Source of the DNA: Helicobacter labetoulli
GTDB taxonomy: Bacteria > Campylobacterota > Campylobacteria > Campylobacterales > Helicobacteraceae
Assembly: GCF_003670275.1 (NCBI RefSeq)
Contig: NZ_QXJF01000019.1
Span: 1-41,580 of the forward strand
Reading direction: 5' to 3'
DNA: 41,580 nucleotides
Shown: positions 7,961 through 15,223 of the stretch, one piece after another
How the letters are laid out: every line of letters begins with the position of its first letter
Numbering within the stretch: the first letter of the stretch is position 1
Made by a program: the position numbers and the translations under genes
The notes under the pieces: model-generated
Told to the model about the DNA's origin: nothing
The model's database searches: none
The model's input: only the letters and a program-made list of their open reading frames with translations

Positions 7961-8096
7961 TTTGACACTCCTTATGTTTCAGTATAGCGGTGTTTCAAAA
8001 GTGTTTTGAAATATATGCGGACATTTTAGCTTAATTTTTTTTGAAAAACAAATAGAAAGTTAATGAAAAAAGAAAATTGAATAAAAAAATACACAC

Positions 8097-8603
8097 TCAA
8101 TCCTGCACAACACATTCTTCAATGTTTTGTAGCTCCTTTTCTGTGCAAAAGCCACTTATATCGGCTCGCACTATAGCTTTTAGCAATGCAACAAGCCTAT
8201 TCTTTGTTTCTTCGCTAGGCTCTTTGCACTCCATAGTGAAATCAGAGTTTAGCTCTTGAATCTCTCCTGTAAGCTCATTAGTGAGAACATTGAAGGAGTA
8301 ACCTTTGTATCTTATGATTGAATTGTCCTCTGAAGTCTCAAATGGCTCATTGTCTATTGTTTCGTTGTAGAGATCTATGAAATAGCCATCAACAACAATA
8401 TTTCTCAAATCTACAATCTGGGAAAGAACCTCTTCTTTATTAGAATAGTTTTCAGCAAGGCACTCAAGATGGGTGTTATGTAGGTGTCCTAAATCATCAT
8501 AATAGAGCACAAGTCCTTTGTTTTCGCCTGAAGAGATGACTGCAATACTCTCACTCAGTAACAATATATCAGCACCATACTGATCTGTGCCTATCTTTTG
8601 CAT
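8097..8603 (-). CDS. Hypothetical protein, 168 aa
   Basis: Acidic, soluble; starts MQKIGTDQYGADILLLSESI after AAGGAG. A beta-rich first half (ISSGENKGLVLYYDDLGHLH) is followed by FFIDLY-like and YKGYSFNVLTNELTGEI segments; the C-terminus is helical and holds two cysteines (FCTEKELQNIEECVVQD). No family recognised. It lies between the split recD2 and a group of small membrane proteins. Confidence 0.6.
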   Translation of the reverse strand: MQKIGTDQYGADILLLSESIAVISSGENKGLVLYYDDLGHLHNTHLECLAENYSNKEEVLSQIVDLRNIVVDGYFIDLYNETIDNEPFETSEDNSIIRYKGYSFNVLTNELTGEIQELNSDFTMECKEPSEETKNRLVALLKAIVRADISGFCTEKELQNIEECVVQD

Positions 8604-8624
8604 ACCTTCTCCTTGATATTAAAA

Positions 8625-8717
8625 TCAAGGAAGTATAGAACCAACAACAAAATAGAATGCAAATGCAAGAGCTACAGCAATGATAGATAGCAAGGCTTTG
8701 AGAACTAGCAATCTCAT
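8625..8717 (-). CDS. 30-aa membrane peptide
   Basis: Starts MRLLVLKALLSIIAVALAFA: essentially one transmembrane helix. The ATG overlaps the stop of the upstream 132-aa gene (ATGA) and an AAGGAG lies in that gene's end, which makes coupled translation likely. Function unknown; one of several tiny membrane proteins in this leftward cluster. Confidence 0.55.
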   Translation of the reverse strand: MRLLVLKALLSIIAVALAFAFYFVVGSILP

Positions 8718-9112
8718 TGTGTCTCCTTCGTCTTTTCTCTGTTCTCTAGATTCTTTTGTATTTGGCTTTTTTTGTTTGCTTCATCTTCTGTCAGAAGAAG
8801 AGAACCCTCAATATAATTCAAATACTTCAAGCAATCATTTCCCGCATATTCGGTTATATCACACAGCAAAAAACCTATTGTAGCCTTATTTTCAAGCTCT
8901 TTCATTTGTTGCGGTGTGATTTTTGATTGAAGCGTTTGGAGATACTCTTCAGCAGGTTTTTTGTAAAAGCCCATAAACATAGGCAATAATGCTAGAGTCC
9001 CCATAATACTAATAAAATAGCTCCCTAACAAAGAATAGAGTATGCCAAAGATTATGGACAGAAACACGCCATAAAGCCCAAATAGACTAGTATCTAAAAA
9101 ATCAACCGACAT
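8714..9112 (-). CDS. Membrane protein with two N-terminal helices, 132 aa
   Basis: Residues about 10-30 and 33-50 are hydrophobic (FGLYGVFLSIIFGILYSLLG; ISIMGTLALLPMFMGFY). The remaining 80 residues are charged and helical with two cysteines (LLCDITEYAGNDCLKYL), facing the cytoplasm or periplasm. AAAGGAAC precedes the ATG. It overlaps the 80-aa gene upstream by 11 nt. No family recognised. Confidence 0.6.
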   Translation of the reverse strand: MSVDFLDTSLFGLYGVFLSIIFGILYSLLGSYFISIMGTLALLPMFMGFYKKPAEEYLQTLQSKITPQQMKELENKATIGFLLCDITEYAGNDCLKYLNYIEGSLLLTEDEANKKSQIQKNLENREKTKETQ

Positions 9113-9344
9113 TTTCGTTCCTTTTTTTTGAAATTTTTTTGATTAATGCGGATAGCTGAGTGCTATCACATTTCACAAACACAAAATCTCCATTGTTGAG
9201 TTTAATGGCAGACTCGCCATTCAAGATAACATAACTATCAATATCTGCAAATGCAAAGAATATTTCATTTGAAGTTTTCACTTCTTTTAGTAGAACTCCT
9301 TCGGTTTTTGTCTTTAACTCATAGAGATGTTGTCGCAAACTCAT
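9102..9344 (-). CDS. Hypothetical protein, 80 aa
   Basis: A helical start (MSLRQHLYELKTKTEGVLLK) followed by alternating beta-like segments (IFFAFADIDSYVILNGESAI; NGDFVFVKC) and a basic C-terminus. No family recognised. Its ATG overlaps the stop of the 18-codon frame at 9344-9400 (TAATG) and its end overlaps the next gene by 11 nt. Confidence 0.55.
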   Translation of the reverse strand: MSLRQHLYELKTKTEGVLLKEVKTSNEIFFAFADIDSYVILNGESAIKLNNGDFVFVKCDSTQLSALIKKISKKRNENVG

Positions 9345-9400
9345 TATTTCTTTAAGCCTTGATTTGCTTTTTCTACAAGAGTTTTTTTATTTTTACTCAT
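9344..9400 (-). CDS. 18-aa basic micro-ORF bridging two genes
   Basis: Encodes MSKNKKTLVEKANQGLKK. The ATG overlaps the stop of the IrrE-like gene (ATGA) and its own TAA overlaps the next ATG (TAATG), so ribosomes could pass through three frames in turn. This exact fit on both sides is the main evidence that it is translated. It may serve as a coupling relay rather than make a functional peptide. Confidence 0.4.
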   Translation of the reverse strand: MSKNKKTLVEKANQGLKK

Positions 9401-9720
9401 AAAAATAAAAAACCTGCTAATGCAAGTAAGCCACCGCCTACTAATGCTGTTGAAGCAGAGTCGGCGATATTTTCTATATTTTGCTTGTTTGCTTGTATAG
9501 AATCATAATCCAATCCTAACTCATCAATCCTATTACACACCTGTCCTTTTGGCACACAGAAAAAAGTAGATAGCTCATCTATTGTGTAACCTTGCCCTAC
9601 CAACTCTTTAAACTTGCCTTCAGGCATTAACAAACACCTTGCAAAATAATCCGCTTCTTCTTCTCTTATATCCGCACAAGCAGTGTGTATTGCTGTTGGC
9701 TTAAAGCAAGTTAGCTTCAT
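9397..9720 (-). CDS. Truncated ImmA/IrrE-like domain with C-terminal membrane anchor
   Basis: 107 aa. Residues about 20-70 (EEEADYFARCLLMPEGKFKE then IDELSTFFCVPKGQVCNRID) match the second half of the IrrE/ImmA metallopeptidase domain: the EAxxFAxxLLMP helix and the F-V-xxxxVxxRIxxLG segment. The HExxH zinc-binding helix that should come before is absent, so it cannot be a standard protease. The last 20 residues form a membrane helix (ALVGGGLLALAGFLFL). A membrane-held regulator or decoy derived from an ImmA-type anti-repressor is one possibility (inference). AAAGGA precedes the ATG. Confidence 0.6.
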   Translation of the reverse strand: MKLTCFKPTAIHTACADIREEEADYFARCLLMPEGKFKELVGQGYTIDELSTFFCVPKGQVCNRIDELGLDYDSIQANKQNIENIADSASTALVGGGLLALAGFLFL

Positions 9721-9940
9721 TTTTATCCTTTACTTCCTTCTCTAAGGCTTCTATGCTGCCTTTTAAGCCGTTTAATTTTCTTTCAATTTCAAGCGAAGCA
9801 ATATCTAAATGTTTTATTATTTCAAGGGATATAAGTTTTGTAATTCCCTTATTATCCTTGTATTTCTCATTTATATACGCTCCCAGCATATTTGCTGAAG
9901 TAAGTTGTAAATCACTTATATACTCATCTAAACAAAACAT
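9701..9940 (-). CDS. Small coiled-coil protein, 79 aa
   Basis: Helical with a C-terminal coiled coil (IERKLNGLKGSIEALEKEVK). The tail resembles the tail of the neighbouring 73-aa protein (RIEALEKELKDK versus SIEALEKEVKDK), so the two genes probably arose by local duplication. They overlap by 13 nt. Function unknown. Confidence 0.55.
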   Translation of the reverse strand: MFCLDEYISDLQLTSANMLGAYINEKYKDNKGITKLISLEIIKHLDIASLEIERKLNGLKGSIEALEKEVKDKNEANLL

Positions 9941-10149
9941 TGCTTATCCTTTAATTCCTTTTCTAAGGCTTCTATCCTATTTTTTAGCTCCAAGTATTCT
10001 CTACACATTAGAGATTGAAAATTCACAAGCTTATCTAATAGCTCTCGCTGTGTTTGTAGATTCTGCTTGTAGGCATTCCTTGTGTTCTTGTAGTCTAAGC
10101 TTATCTGCTCCAAGCCTAGCCACTTTTTTATTTTGTCTTTAATCATCAT
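9928..10149 (-). CDS. Small coiled-coil protein, 73 aa
   Basis: Starts MMIKDKIKKWLGLEQISLDY, strongly helical and charged throughout, ending NRIEALEKELKDKQCFV. Likely paralogue of the 79-aa protein just downstream. GGAGC precedes the ATG. Function unknown. Confidence 0.55.
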   Translation of the reverse strand: MMIKDKIKKWLGLEQISLDYKNTRNAYKQNLQTQRELLDKLVNFQSLMCREYLELKNRIEALEKELKDKQCFV

Positions 10150-10157
10150 CTTGCTCC

Positions 10158-10490
10158 TTACTCTACATCATATCTACTTAAATCTATAAGCCCTTTGCGC
10201 CCACCTTTTTGCCTATACACTATAAAATCATCGCCGATGGTGTAGCTTGTTATCACGCCTTGTTCTATGTCTTCCTGCAATGCCTTTTCTACTTCGCACA
10301 TAGTAACTTCGTGTCTGTGGCTAGTCTCTAGCAAATCAAATGTGTTTATGGGTATCGGTGGGGCTTTTTTGCGATTTAGATACACTCTTATAATTACGGC
10401 TAGAATCTCATATACTATCTGCCCCATAAAATACAGCCCTATGGTAAAAAGTGCTATGCCTAAATAATCCCCATAAGTTAGTGCGTTCAT
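10158..10490 (-). CDS. Single-pass membrane protein, 110 aa
   Basis: Hydrophobic segment at about residues 9-33 (YLGIALFTIGLYFMGQIVYE onward), then a basic stop-transfer RKKAPPIP and a soluble domain of about 65 residues (EVTMCEVEKALQEDIEQGVI ... DDFIVYRQKGGRKGLIDLSR) that probably faces the cytoplasm. GGAG RBS. No family recognised. Confidence 0.6.
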   Translation of the reverse strand: MNALTYGDYLGIALFTIGLYFMGQIVYEILAVIIRVYLNRKKAPPIPINTFDLLETSHRHEVTMCEVEKALQEDIEQGVITSYTIGDDFIVYRQKGGRKGLIDLSRYDVE

Positions 10491-10492
10491 TT

Positions 10493-10846
10493 CTACTCCT
10501 TGCTCTCTTGTAGATATTTCTTATAAGCCTTTATCTCTTTGCGGTGTTTAATAAGGTAGAGATACAAAAGCCTTATGCGTTTTCTTGCATAAAAGCAGCG
10601 TTTTATCACAACGATTGGGAATAGTGTAAAATACAATACACATTTTATGAGATTTACAAATATTTCTAATGCTTCTAACACTGCTTCTTTTAGCTCAAAA
10701 ATAGGGAGAAAAATCTCTTTTAGATTATTTCTCACACTGACTTTTGGGATAGCTCTTTGATAATGCTCTATCCTATACTCACCAAGCTCATCGGTTTCAC
10801 CTAATGCTTCTGCAAAGTCTTTGATTGTGGATTCTTTTAGCTTCAT
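10493..10846 (-). CDS. Hypothetical protein with one hydrophobic segment, 117 aa
   Basis: The N-terminus is soluble (MKLKESTIKDFAEALGETDE). Residues about 65-85 are hydrophobic (VNLIKCVLYFTLFPIVVI), followed by a very basic helical tail (KRCFYARKRIRLLYLYLIKH). Its ATG overlaps the stop of the first YopX-like gene (ATGA). No family recognised. Confidence 0.55.
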   Translation of the reverse strand: MKLKESTIKDFAEALGETDELGEYRIEHYQRAIPKVSVRNNLKEIFLPIFELKEAVLEALEIFVNLIKCVLYFTLFPIVVIKRCFYARKRIRLLYLYLIKHRKEIKAYKKYLQESKE

Positions 10847-11262
10847 TTACTCTCCTTTAACAACTCCGCGTTCTCGTGTATGTTGCCAATAACTTCCAGC
10901 TTCCACTCTTTAGATTTAATAATGCTTAATGGCAATTCCACATTACGCTCAAACAAAGGCTTCCCGTAAAATTTCATAATATTACACACCGCCTTATATT
11001 TTTCATCGCCAAACACAATGAAAATATCTCCGTCATAAAGTTTAACGCCATTTACATCCACAAGTCCTGTCCATAGCTCTATCTCGCAATCATCAGGGCA
11101 CATAGGTTCGCCATCATAGTATGCGTGCAGCACACTTTCAACTTCCCCATTATCCTGCTGTGGATTAGAAAAGTTTATACCTAGCTTCCAATCCTTACTC
11201 GCATAAGTGAGAGTTTCCTCGCCTTTATCCCAAATCCTAAAATCAAATTTTGCCAACTTCAT
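10843..11262 (-). CDS. YopX-family phage protein (copy 1)
   Basis: 139 aa. The YopX signature is clear: N-terminal FDFRIWDKGEE, central IELWTGLVDVNGVKLYDGDI and C-terminal LEVIGNIHENAELL. From the family, YopX proteins are small phage and mobile-element proteins of unknown function. This is one of three tandem, diverged copies. RBS GGAGG; its end overlaps the next gene. Confidence 0.85.
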   Translation of the reverse strand: MKLAKFDFRIWDKGEETLTYASKDWKLGINFSNPQQDNGEVESVLHAYYDGEPMCPDDCEIELWTGLVDVNGVKLYDGDIFIVFGDEKYKAVCNIMKFYGKPLFERNVELPLSIIKSKEWKLEVIGNIHENAELLKESK

Positions 11263-11293
11263 TATTGCACCTCCACTTCATTGTTTTCACACT

Positions 11294-11797
11294 CTAATAT
11301 TTAGGGAATCCTTTTGAATCATACATATCCCTATACTTAGTTTTAATAAGCACTTTTTCTGTTTTTAACAACTCCGCATTCTCGTGGATATTGCCTAGCA
11401 CTTCTAAGCACTCTAGCTTTTGGTTTGTGTAGCCATTGCTTCTATTATCATATATGCCTTGTAAGCGTGTGCCACAATCCACTTGCAAATCCTTTTCTAT
11501 GCTTGTATCCACAATGTAGAATGTGTTTTTCTCAAACACTGCTACTAGCGGTCTTGTGTTTGAGTCATATTTAACTATATCCCCCTCGTATATCTTTGTT
11601 CCTTTACTATCATAAAATCCACTCCATAGCTCAATACTGCCATTTCCATTATCTATAAACTCGCCTAGTCTATACTTGGCTTCATCGCCATACAAAAAAG
11701 GCGTGTTACAAACGCACTCATCATTGCTACAAGAGTTATAGCCCCCTTGCTTATTTTTAGGTTTTGCAATTCTAAAATCAAAGTCTTTTAGTTTCAT
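11294..11797 (-). CDS. YopX-family phage protein (copy 2)
   Basis: 167 aa, from ATG 11797 (AAGGAG upstream; a start 36 nt earlier lacks an RBS). Motifs: MKLKDFDFRIAKPK, IELWSGFYDSKGTKIYEGDI and CLEVLGNIHENAELL. It carries an extra insertion with several cysteines (SCSNDECVCN, residues about 23-32), unlike its neighbours. Function of the family unknown. Confidence 0.85.
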   Translation of the reverse strand: MKLKDFDFRIAKPKNKQGGYNSCSNDECVCNTPFLYGDEAKYRLGEFIDNGNGSIELWSGFYDSKGTKIYEGDIVKYDSNTRPLVAVFEKNTFYIVDTSIEKDLQVDCGTRLQGIYDNRSNGYTNQKLECLEVLGNIHENAELLKTEKVLIKTKYRDMYDSKGFPKY

Positions 11798-11798
11798 T

Positions 11799-12299
11799 TT
11801 ACTCTCCTTGTAAATTTGGTAGCAAATCAGCATTCTCGTGGATATTGCCTACGACTTCAAAAACAAAATCTCTAATTTTTTCTAGTGGATAGGCAATTCC
11901 TTGAGTAGCAATATCATAGGCATCAAATACAAAAGGCTCTAATTCTGTAAGTTTTATTATGAAAGGTTGTGAGATTAGAAACTTTATATCTCTTTTTCTA
12001 TGTTTATCATCTAGGTAAAGTGGAAAAAATTCTGCTTCTTTGTTCTCTTGTATCAAAACAATATCCCCCTCGTATATCTTTTTGCCATTCTTATCTCTCA
12101 TACCGCTCCATAGCTCAATTTCTAAATCATTACCATTTCCTATAAACATATCTGCAATATCTGCAGTATTTGCATAAAATCTTGAAATTCGCCCAGCAAT
12201 CACTCTTTCGTTATCTAATTTAATTAAAGTTGGCTCTTGCTTTAAAAACGCTTCTTTAGTTTTATCCCAAATCCTAAAATCAAATTTTGCCAACTTCAT
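11799..12299 (-). CDS. YopX-family phage protein (copy 3)
   Basis: 166 aa. Begins MKLAKFDFRIWDKTKEAF, almost the same as copy 1. Core IELWSGMRDKNGKKIYEGDI, end FEVVGNIHENADLL. The middle differs strongly, so the copies are old duplicates or separately gained. The stop lies in the RBS region of copy 2, giving coupled translation. Confidence 0.85.
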   Translation of the reverse strand: MKLAKFDFRIWDKTKEAFLKQEPTLIKLDNERVIAGRISRFYANTADIADMFIGNGNDLEIELWSGMRDKNGKKIYEGDIVLIQENKEAEFFPLYLDDKHRKRDIKFLISQPFIIKLTELEPFVFDAYDIATQGIAYPLEKIRDFVFEVVGNIHENADLLPNLQGE

Positions 12300-12308
12300 T
12301 ATTGCTCC

Positions 12309-12557
12309 TTACTTACTCGCAACTATACGGCGTGTGCTTAACTTTATAATATCAATAGTCTTGCATTCGCCCTCACTTCTTGCCCATAAATAACCCAAAT
12401 TTTGCAATCTAAAAGTCAAGTCTATAATATCACTATTAAGCCTATCACGCTCTCGCATTAGTTTGGCTATTTTTTCAGCTAAATTATCAACTTCTGGCAT
12501 ATTGTCTGCTATTTCTAACAATGTGTTAATTTCTTGTTGTGTCAGTATATCTGCCAT
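12309..12557 (-). CDS. Hypothetical helical protein, 82 aa
   Basis: Begins MADILTQQEINTLLEIADNM and continues as a coiled-coil-like helix (AEKIAKLMRERDRLNSDI). The ending TIDIIKLSTRRIVASK is basic. AAAGGAG RBS. The first 12 residues resemble the FliM N-terminus (ILSQxEIDALL), but the rest does not. Function unknown. Confidence 0.55.
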   Translation of the reverse strand: MADILTQQEINTLLEIADNMPEVDNLAEKIAKLMRERDRLNSDIIDLTFRLQNLGYLWARSEGECKTIDIIKLSTRRIVASK

Positions 12558-12571
12558 TTTCTACTCCTTTC

Positions 12572-13006
12572 TCAAAGTGTAAATGTTACAGGTGTCTTTT
12601 TATTAAGCTTTAGATATTCTTTTAGTTGATTACCCAAGCTTAATGTTTCTAACAAAATATTTCTGCGTGGCAAAACATTCTTTTTCCCAATTTCTGTAAG
12701 GTCATCACCACTATCCCGATTCTCATTAAAAGAAAATTTATAATCTGTATTCATAGATACATCTTTAAAGAATTGATACTTAGCCCATACAGATGATTTC
12801 TCATCTTTAAACATACTATGCTTATCAGTCCAGCTATTCTTATCCTCCCAGAGATTAGTTGTAGCCATTGAAATCCAAGCACTTATCATTTCTCTCTCTA
12901 ATGTTCTTTCACCTCTAGGATATTTTTCAGATAAAGACAACATCTCATCTCTAAGCTCAAATACTTTATTCCAAGTTGTTACAGGTTTTATGTCAATCAA
13001 AATCAT
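12572..13006 (-). CDS. Hypothetical protein, 144 aa
   Basis: Soluble, aromatic-rich: starts MILIDIKPVTTWNKVFELRD, middle SAWISMATTNLWEDKNSW, end KLNKKTPVTFTL. Contains no recognisable motif. GGGAG RBS. Lies upstream of the YopX genes in the same leftward series. Confidence 0.55.
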   Translation of the reverse strand: MILIDIKPVTTWNKVFELRDEMLSLSEKYPRGERTLEREMISAWISMATTNLWEDKNSWTDKHSMFKDEKSSVWAKYQFFKDVSMNTDYKFSFNENRDSGDDLTEIGKKNVLPRRNILLETLSLGNQLKEYLKLNKKTPVTFTL

Positions 13007-13090
13007 TTTACATCTCCCTTATTAATTTGTATGCGTGTATTGTGAATTACACTCACTTCTATAAGTGGGGGGCGATTCACTGTCTTACTC

Positions 13091-13363
13091 CTAAAAATCA
13101 TTAGCCACTATCAAATTTGCCGCTTTCTCTACCATTTTCTCTTTATCGTTATCAAAACAATATCTCTCTACTTCTTTTCCCAAACTAACACGCACAACAT
13201 TGTCGCTTGTTATTTCTTGAATGGAACTGCTTTCAAAAAGCACAATGTAATCTTCCACAATATACATTTCCAAACCGCCCACATTATGGATACGCCTCCA
13301 AGCTCCCTTGGCATCTTGTATCCTCTCTTTCACTTTAGCTTTTACTTCTTCAATTCTACTCAC
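13091..13363 (-). CDS. Hypothetical protein, 90 aa, GTG start
   Basis: GTG 13361-13363 has AAGGAG 8-9 nt upstream. The product has an N-terminal charged helix (SRIEEVKAKVKERIQDAKGA) and an alternating beta region (GGLEMYIVEDYIVLFESSSI). First gene after the promoter at 13396-13424. No family recognised. Confidence 0.6.
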   Translation of the reverse strand: MSRIEEVKAKVKERIQDAKGAWRRIHNVGGLEMYIVEDYIVLFESSSIQEITSDNVVRVSLGKEVERYCFDNDKEKMVEKAANLIVANDF

Positions 13364-13395
13364 TTTTGAACTCCTTTGTGTTTTTGTATGGGCGC

Positions 13396-13424
13396 ATTAT
13401 AGAATATTTAAAGAGTGCTTTCAA
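13396..13424 (-). promoter_or_regulatory. Promoter TTGAAA-N17-TATAAT
   Basis: Minus strand: TTGAAA (13419-13424), 17-nt spacer, perfect TATAAT (13396-13401). The -35 box lies in CTCATTTGAAA, as at 24.5 kb. It drives the 90-aa gene and probably the YopX cluster. Confidence 0.7.
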
Positions 13425-13481
13425 ATGAGATTCTAAGAGAAGGGCTTCTCTCTTGATAGAACAACTAATATGTTTATAGCT

Positions 13482-13751
13482 TCACGGCTGCAAATATTGC
13501 GACATATCATCATGCGCAATATTCGCCCATACTATCAAAACAACAAAAAGAACAGCCAAAAGAATATGGATTCTTATAGCTACACTCAATGTCAGTGCCT
13601 TTTCAATGTCTCCATTTCTTTTTGCGAGAATAAGAAGCACTAAGAAAACGACACAGGTAGATATAGATACTGCGGTCAAATTAGCCATCAAAAATGAATG
13701 CTCTATTACAAAGCGATAGAGATACACTTTTAAGGTGAATAACAACTCCAT
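13482..13751 (-). CDS. Membrane protein with two helices, 89 aa
   Basis: ATG 13751 follows GGAGAG, which lies in the end of the upstream gene; a TTG 21 nt earlier is less likely. Hydrophobic segments: about 25-50 (MANLTAVSISTCVVFLVLLI) and about 60-80 (IRIHILLAVLFVVLIVWANI), joined by a charged loop (AKRNGDIEKA). The short soluble ends fit a small holin- or regulator-sized protein, but nothing identifies its role. Confidence 0.6.
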   Translation of the reverse strand: MELLFTLKVYLYRFVIEHSFLMANLTAVSISTCVVFLVLLILAKRNGDIEKALTLSVAIRIHILLAVLFVVLIVWANIAHDDMSQYLQP

Positions 13752-13752
13752 A

Positions 13753-13977
13753 CTACTCTCCACGATTGTCAAATATTGCCTTGATTAAAGCGGTATATTC
13801 CGATTCTTCTTCATATTCAACAAGTGCCATACGCCCATCTTTCAACATAATGCCCGGTTTTCCTCCTAGAATAACAGGCTTACTTAACTCTTCAAAAAAC
13901 ATAAACTGCTCTTGTTGCGTTTGGCTATCTATGAAGGTTACTCCTTGTTCTTCTATTCTAAATTTTAATGTTCTCAT
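13753..13977 (-). CDS. Hypothetical beta-rich protein, 74 aa
   Basis: Starts MRTLKFRIEEQGVTFIDSQT at ATG 13977 (AAAGGA upstream). A longer frame to 14079 begins with a hydrophobic segment and no RBS and is not preferred. Contains VILGGKPGIMLKDGRMALVE, beta-hairpin-like. Its stop is 1 nt from the next ATG. No family recognised. Confidence 0.55.
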   Translation of the reverse strand: MRTLKFRIEEQGVTFIDSQTQQEQFMFFEELSKPVILGGKPGIMLKDGRMALVEYEEESEYTALIKAIFDNRGE

Positions 13978-14145
13978 TCCTTTTTCCTTTCCTTTTAAAT
14001 AGGGCGAAATTCTACTTAAAAGGGAATATTTTTGCAAACTAAAAGAACAAAGAAAAGATAGAGCATAACAGAACAACAAAAACTATGGCTACACAAGTGA
14101 ATGCCAAAGCTTCAAGGCATTTTTCTGTTTTTTTGTTTATTGAGT

Positions 14146-14379
14146 TTAGTCTATAATCTTAATTCCAACCTCAACAGTCAGGAATGTTGAAAGAATTTCA
14201 GTTTGCAAATGCGTATGGCAATGCGGACATTCAAATTCCTTATCTACTCCTGTCCTGTATGGATATTCTATCATCTCTCCACAAGCGATACATTCGCCAC
14301 TTGTCGTTGCATTTAGCGTATCTACATTGTATGCCATTGTATCCTCAATCCTACCATCTGCGGCTAGTCTATAATTCAT
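14146..14379 (-). CDS. Small zinc-ribbon protein, 77 aa
   Basis: Two CxxC pairs, CIACGE (about residue 31) and CPHCHTH (about residue 52), can bind one zinc. The N-terminus MNYRLAADGRIEDTMAYNVD resembles phage zinc-ribbon adaptors. Likely a nucleic-acid or protein-binding adaptor. The ATG overlaps the endonuclease stop (ATGA), with RBS AAAGGAG. Confidence 0.6.
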   Translation of the reverse strand: MNYRLAADGRIEDTMAYNVDTLNATTSGECIACGEMIEYPYRTGVDKEFECPHCHTHLQTEILSTFLTVEVGIKIID

Positions 14380-15116
14380 TTTTTCGCTCCTTTGTATTTC
14401 TTTTTGACTTTTTCAACCTTTTCAAGCCATTTTAGCTCATCCTCTTTTGCCGGATACTGCTTATCCCAAGCTTCCATGAGCTTAAGCTCGGAATCCGACA
14501 TTTTAATATTGTGCTTGTCGTGCATATACAAGTATGTTCTTGCAATCCAGCCCTTAATTTCATCTCTTGGGTATGCTTTTTTTCCTGAGATTTTAAACTC
14601 GCATTCTCCATATTGCCCCTTAAGACTCTCATCTTTGCCTTGTTGGGCGAATCTGAAATTGCTTCTATCCCCATTAATTTCACCAATGGCTGGAACAAGG
14701 TTTCTAATGTCGCCTTCCATTAACCTAAACTCTGGGGATACTTTTTTACAGCATTGTCTGCCTTTAAACTTTTTACCTTTGCTATCTACGCATTCCTCAT
14801 CTCCATCTCTCCAACAAGCAAATTGTCTGCCGAAATTCTCTGCAGGGACAATGTGCTCCCACTCAATACGATGAGTTCGCTCATTTTTTTTGCCATTTTT
14901 GGTGTATGGCTTTTTTGGTGTATAGGTTTTACATAATGGATCAACCACAAACCTTTTGCCAAGTTTTGCGTATTTACAACCGCAGTAAAAAGTCGTTTCT
15001 TGCCCCTTAAACACTTCAGGTAAGAGCCTCTTAGCCTCTTCAAAACTATCTATCTCTTTTGCCTGTATCGTGCTAAAACCAAGAACACAAACAATAGCCA
15101 TCAATACTTTATTCAT
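14376..15116 (-). CDS. Endonuclease I family (EndA/NucM-like) secreted nuclease
   Basis: 246 aa from ATG 15116 (AGGAG 8 nt upstream). Signal peptide MNKVLMAIVCVLGFSTIQAK. Family motifs: TFYCGCKY, HRIEWEHIVPAENFG (catalytic histidine and metal site), CRDG-type Cys pairs, LMEGDIRNLVPAIGEINGDR followed by SNF, and YPRDEIKGWIARTYLYM. Eight or so cysteines suggest a disulphide-stabilised periplasmic enzyme, as in EndA/Vvn. It cuts DNA outside the cytoplasm and could take part in DNA uptake, nucleotide scavenging or exclusion of incoming DNA. The tail beyond the domain is lysine-rich. Confidence 0.9.
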   Translation of the reverse strand: MNKVLMAIVCVLGFSTIQAKEIDSFEEAKRLLPEVFKGQETTFYCGCKYAKLGKRFVVDPLCKTYTPKKPYTKNGKKNERTHRIEWEHIVPAENFGRQFACWRDGDEECVDSKGKKFKGRQCCKKVSPEFRLMEGDIRNLVPAIGEINGDRSNFRFAQQGKDESLKGQYGECEFKISGKKAYPRDEIKGWIARTYLYMHDKHNIKMSDSELKLMEAWDKQYPAKEDELKWLEKVEKVKKKYKGAKK

Positions 15117-15137
15117 CAATAAATCTCCTTTTACTTA

Positions 15138-15214
15138 TGGTGGATGTAGCAGGACTTGAACCTACAACCAACCCGTTATGAGCGGGTTGCTCTAACCATT
15201 TGAGCTATACATCC
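15138..15214 (-). tRNA. tRNA with CAU anticodon (Met or Ile2), CCA encoded
   Basis: All arms pair: acceptor GGATGTA/TACATCC, D-stem GCTC/GAGC, anticodon stem ACCCG/CGGGT around loop CTCATAA, T-stem GTAGG/CCTGC around TTCAAGT, then discriminator A and an encoded CCA. Total 77 nt. The anticodon CAU fits elongator tRNA-Met or, if C34 is changed to lysidine, tRNA-Ile2. It is transcribed with the leftward genes, between endA and a 103-aa gene. Confidence 0.93.
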
Positions 15215-15223
15215 AAAGTTATC

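Noticed and set aside
12309-12557. FliM-like motor switch protein
   Set aside because: Only the first dozen residues resemble FliM; length and the rest do not, so it is left as hypothetical.
14041-14145. Possible small membrane protein on the minus strand (about 25 hydrophobic codons)
   Set aside because: A hydrophobic open frame exists, but there is no ATG, GTG or ribosome-binding site before it.
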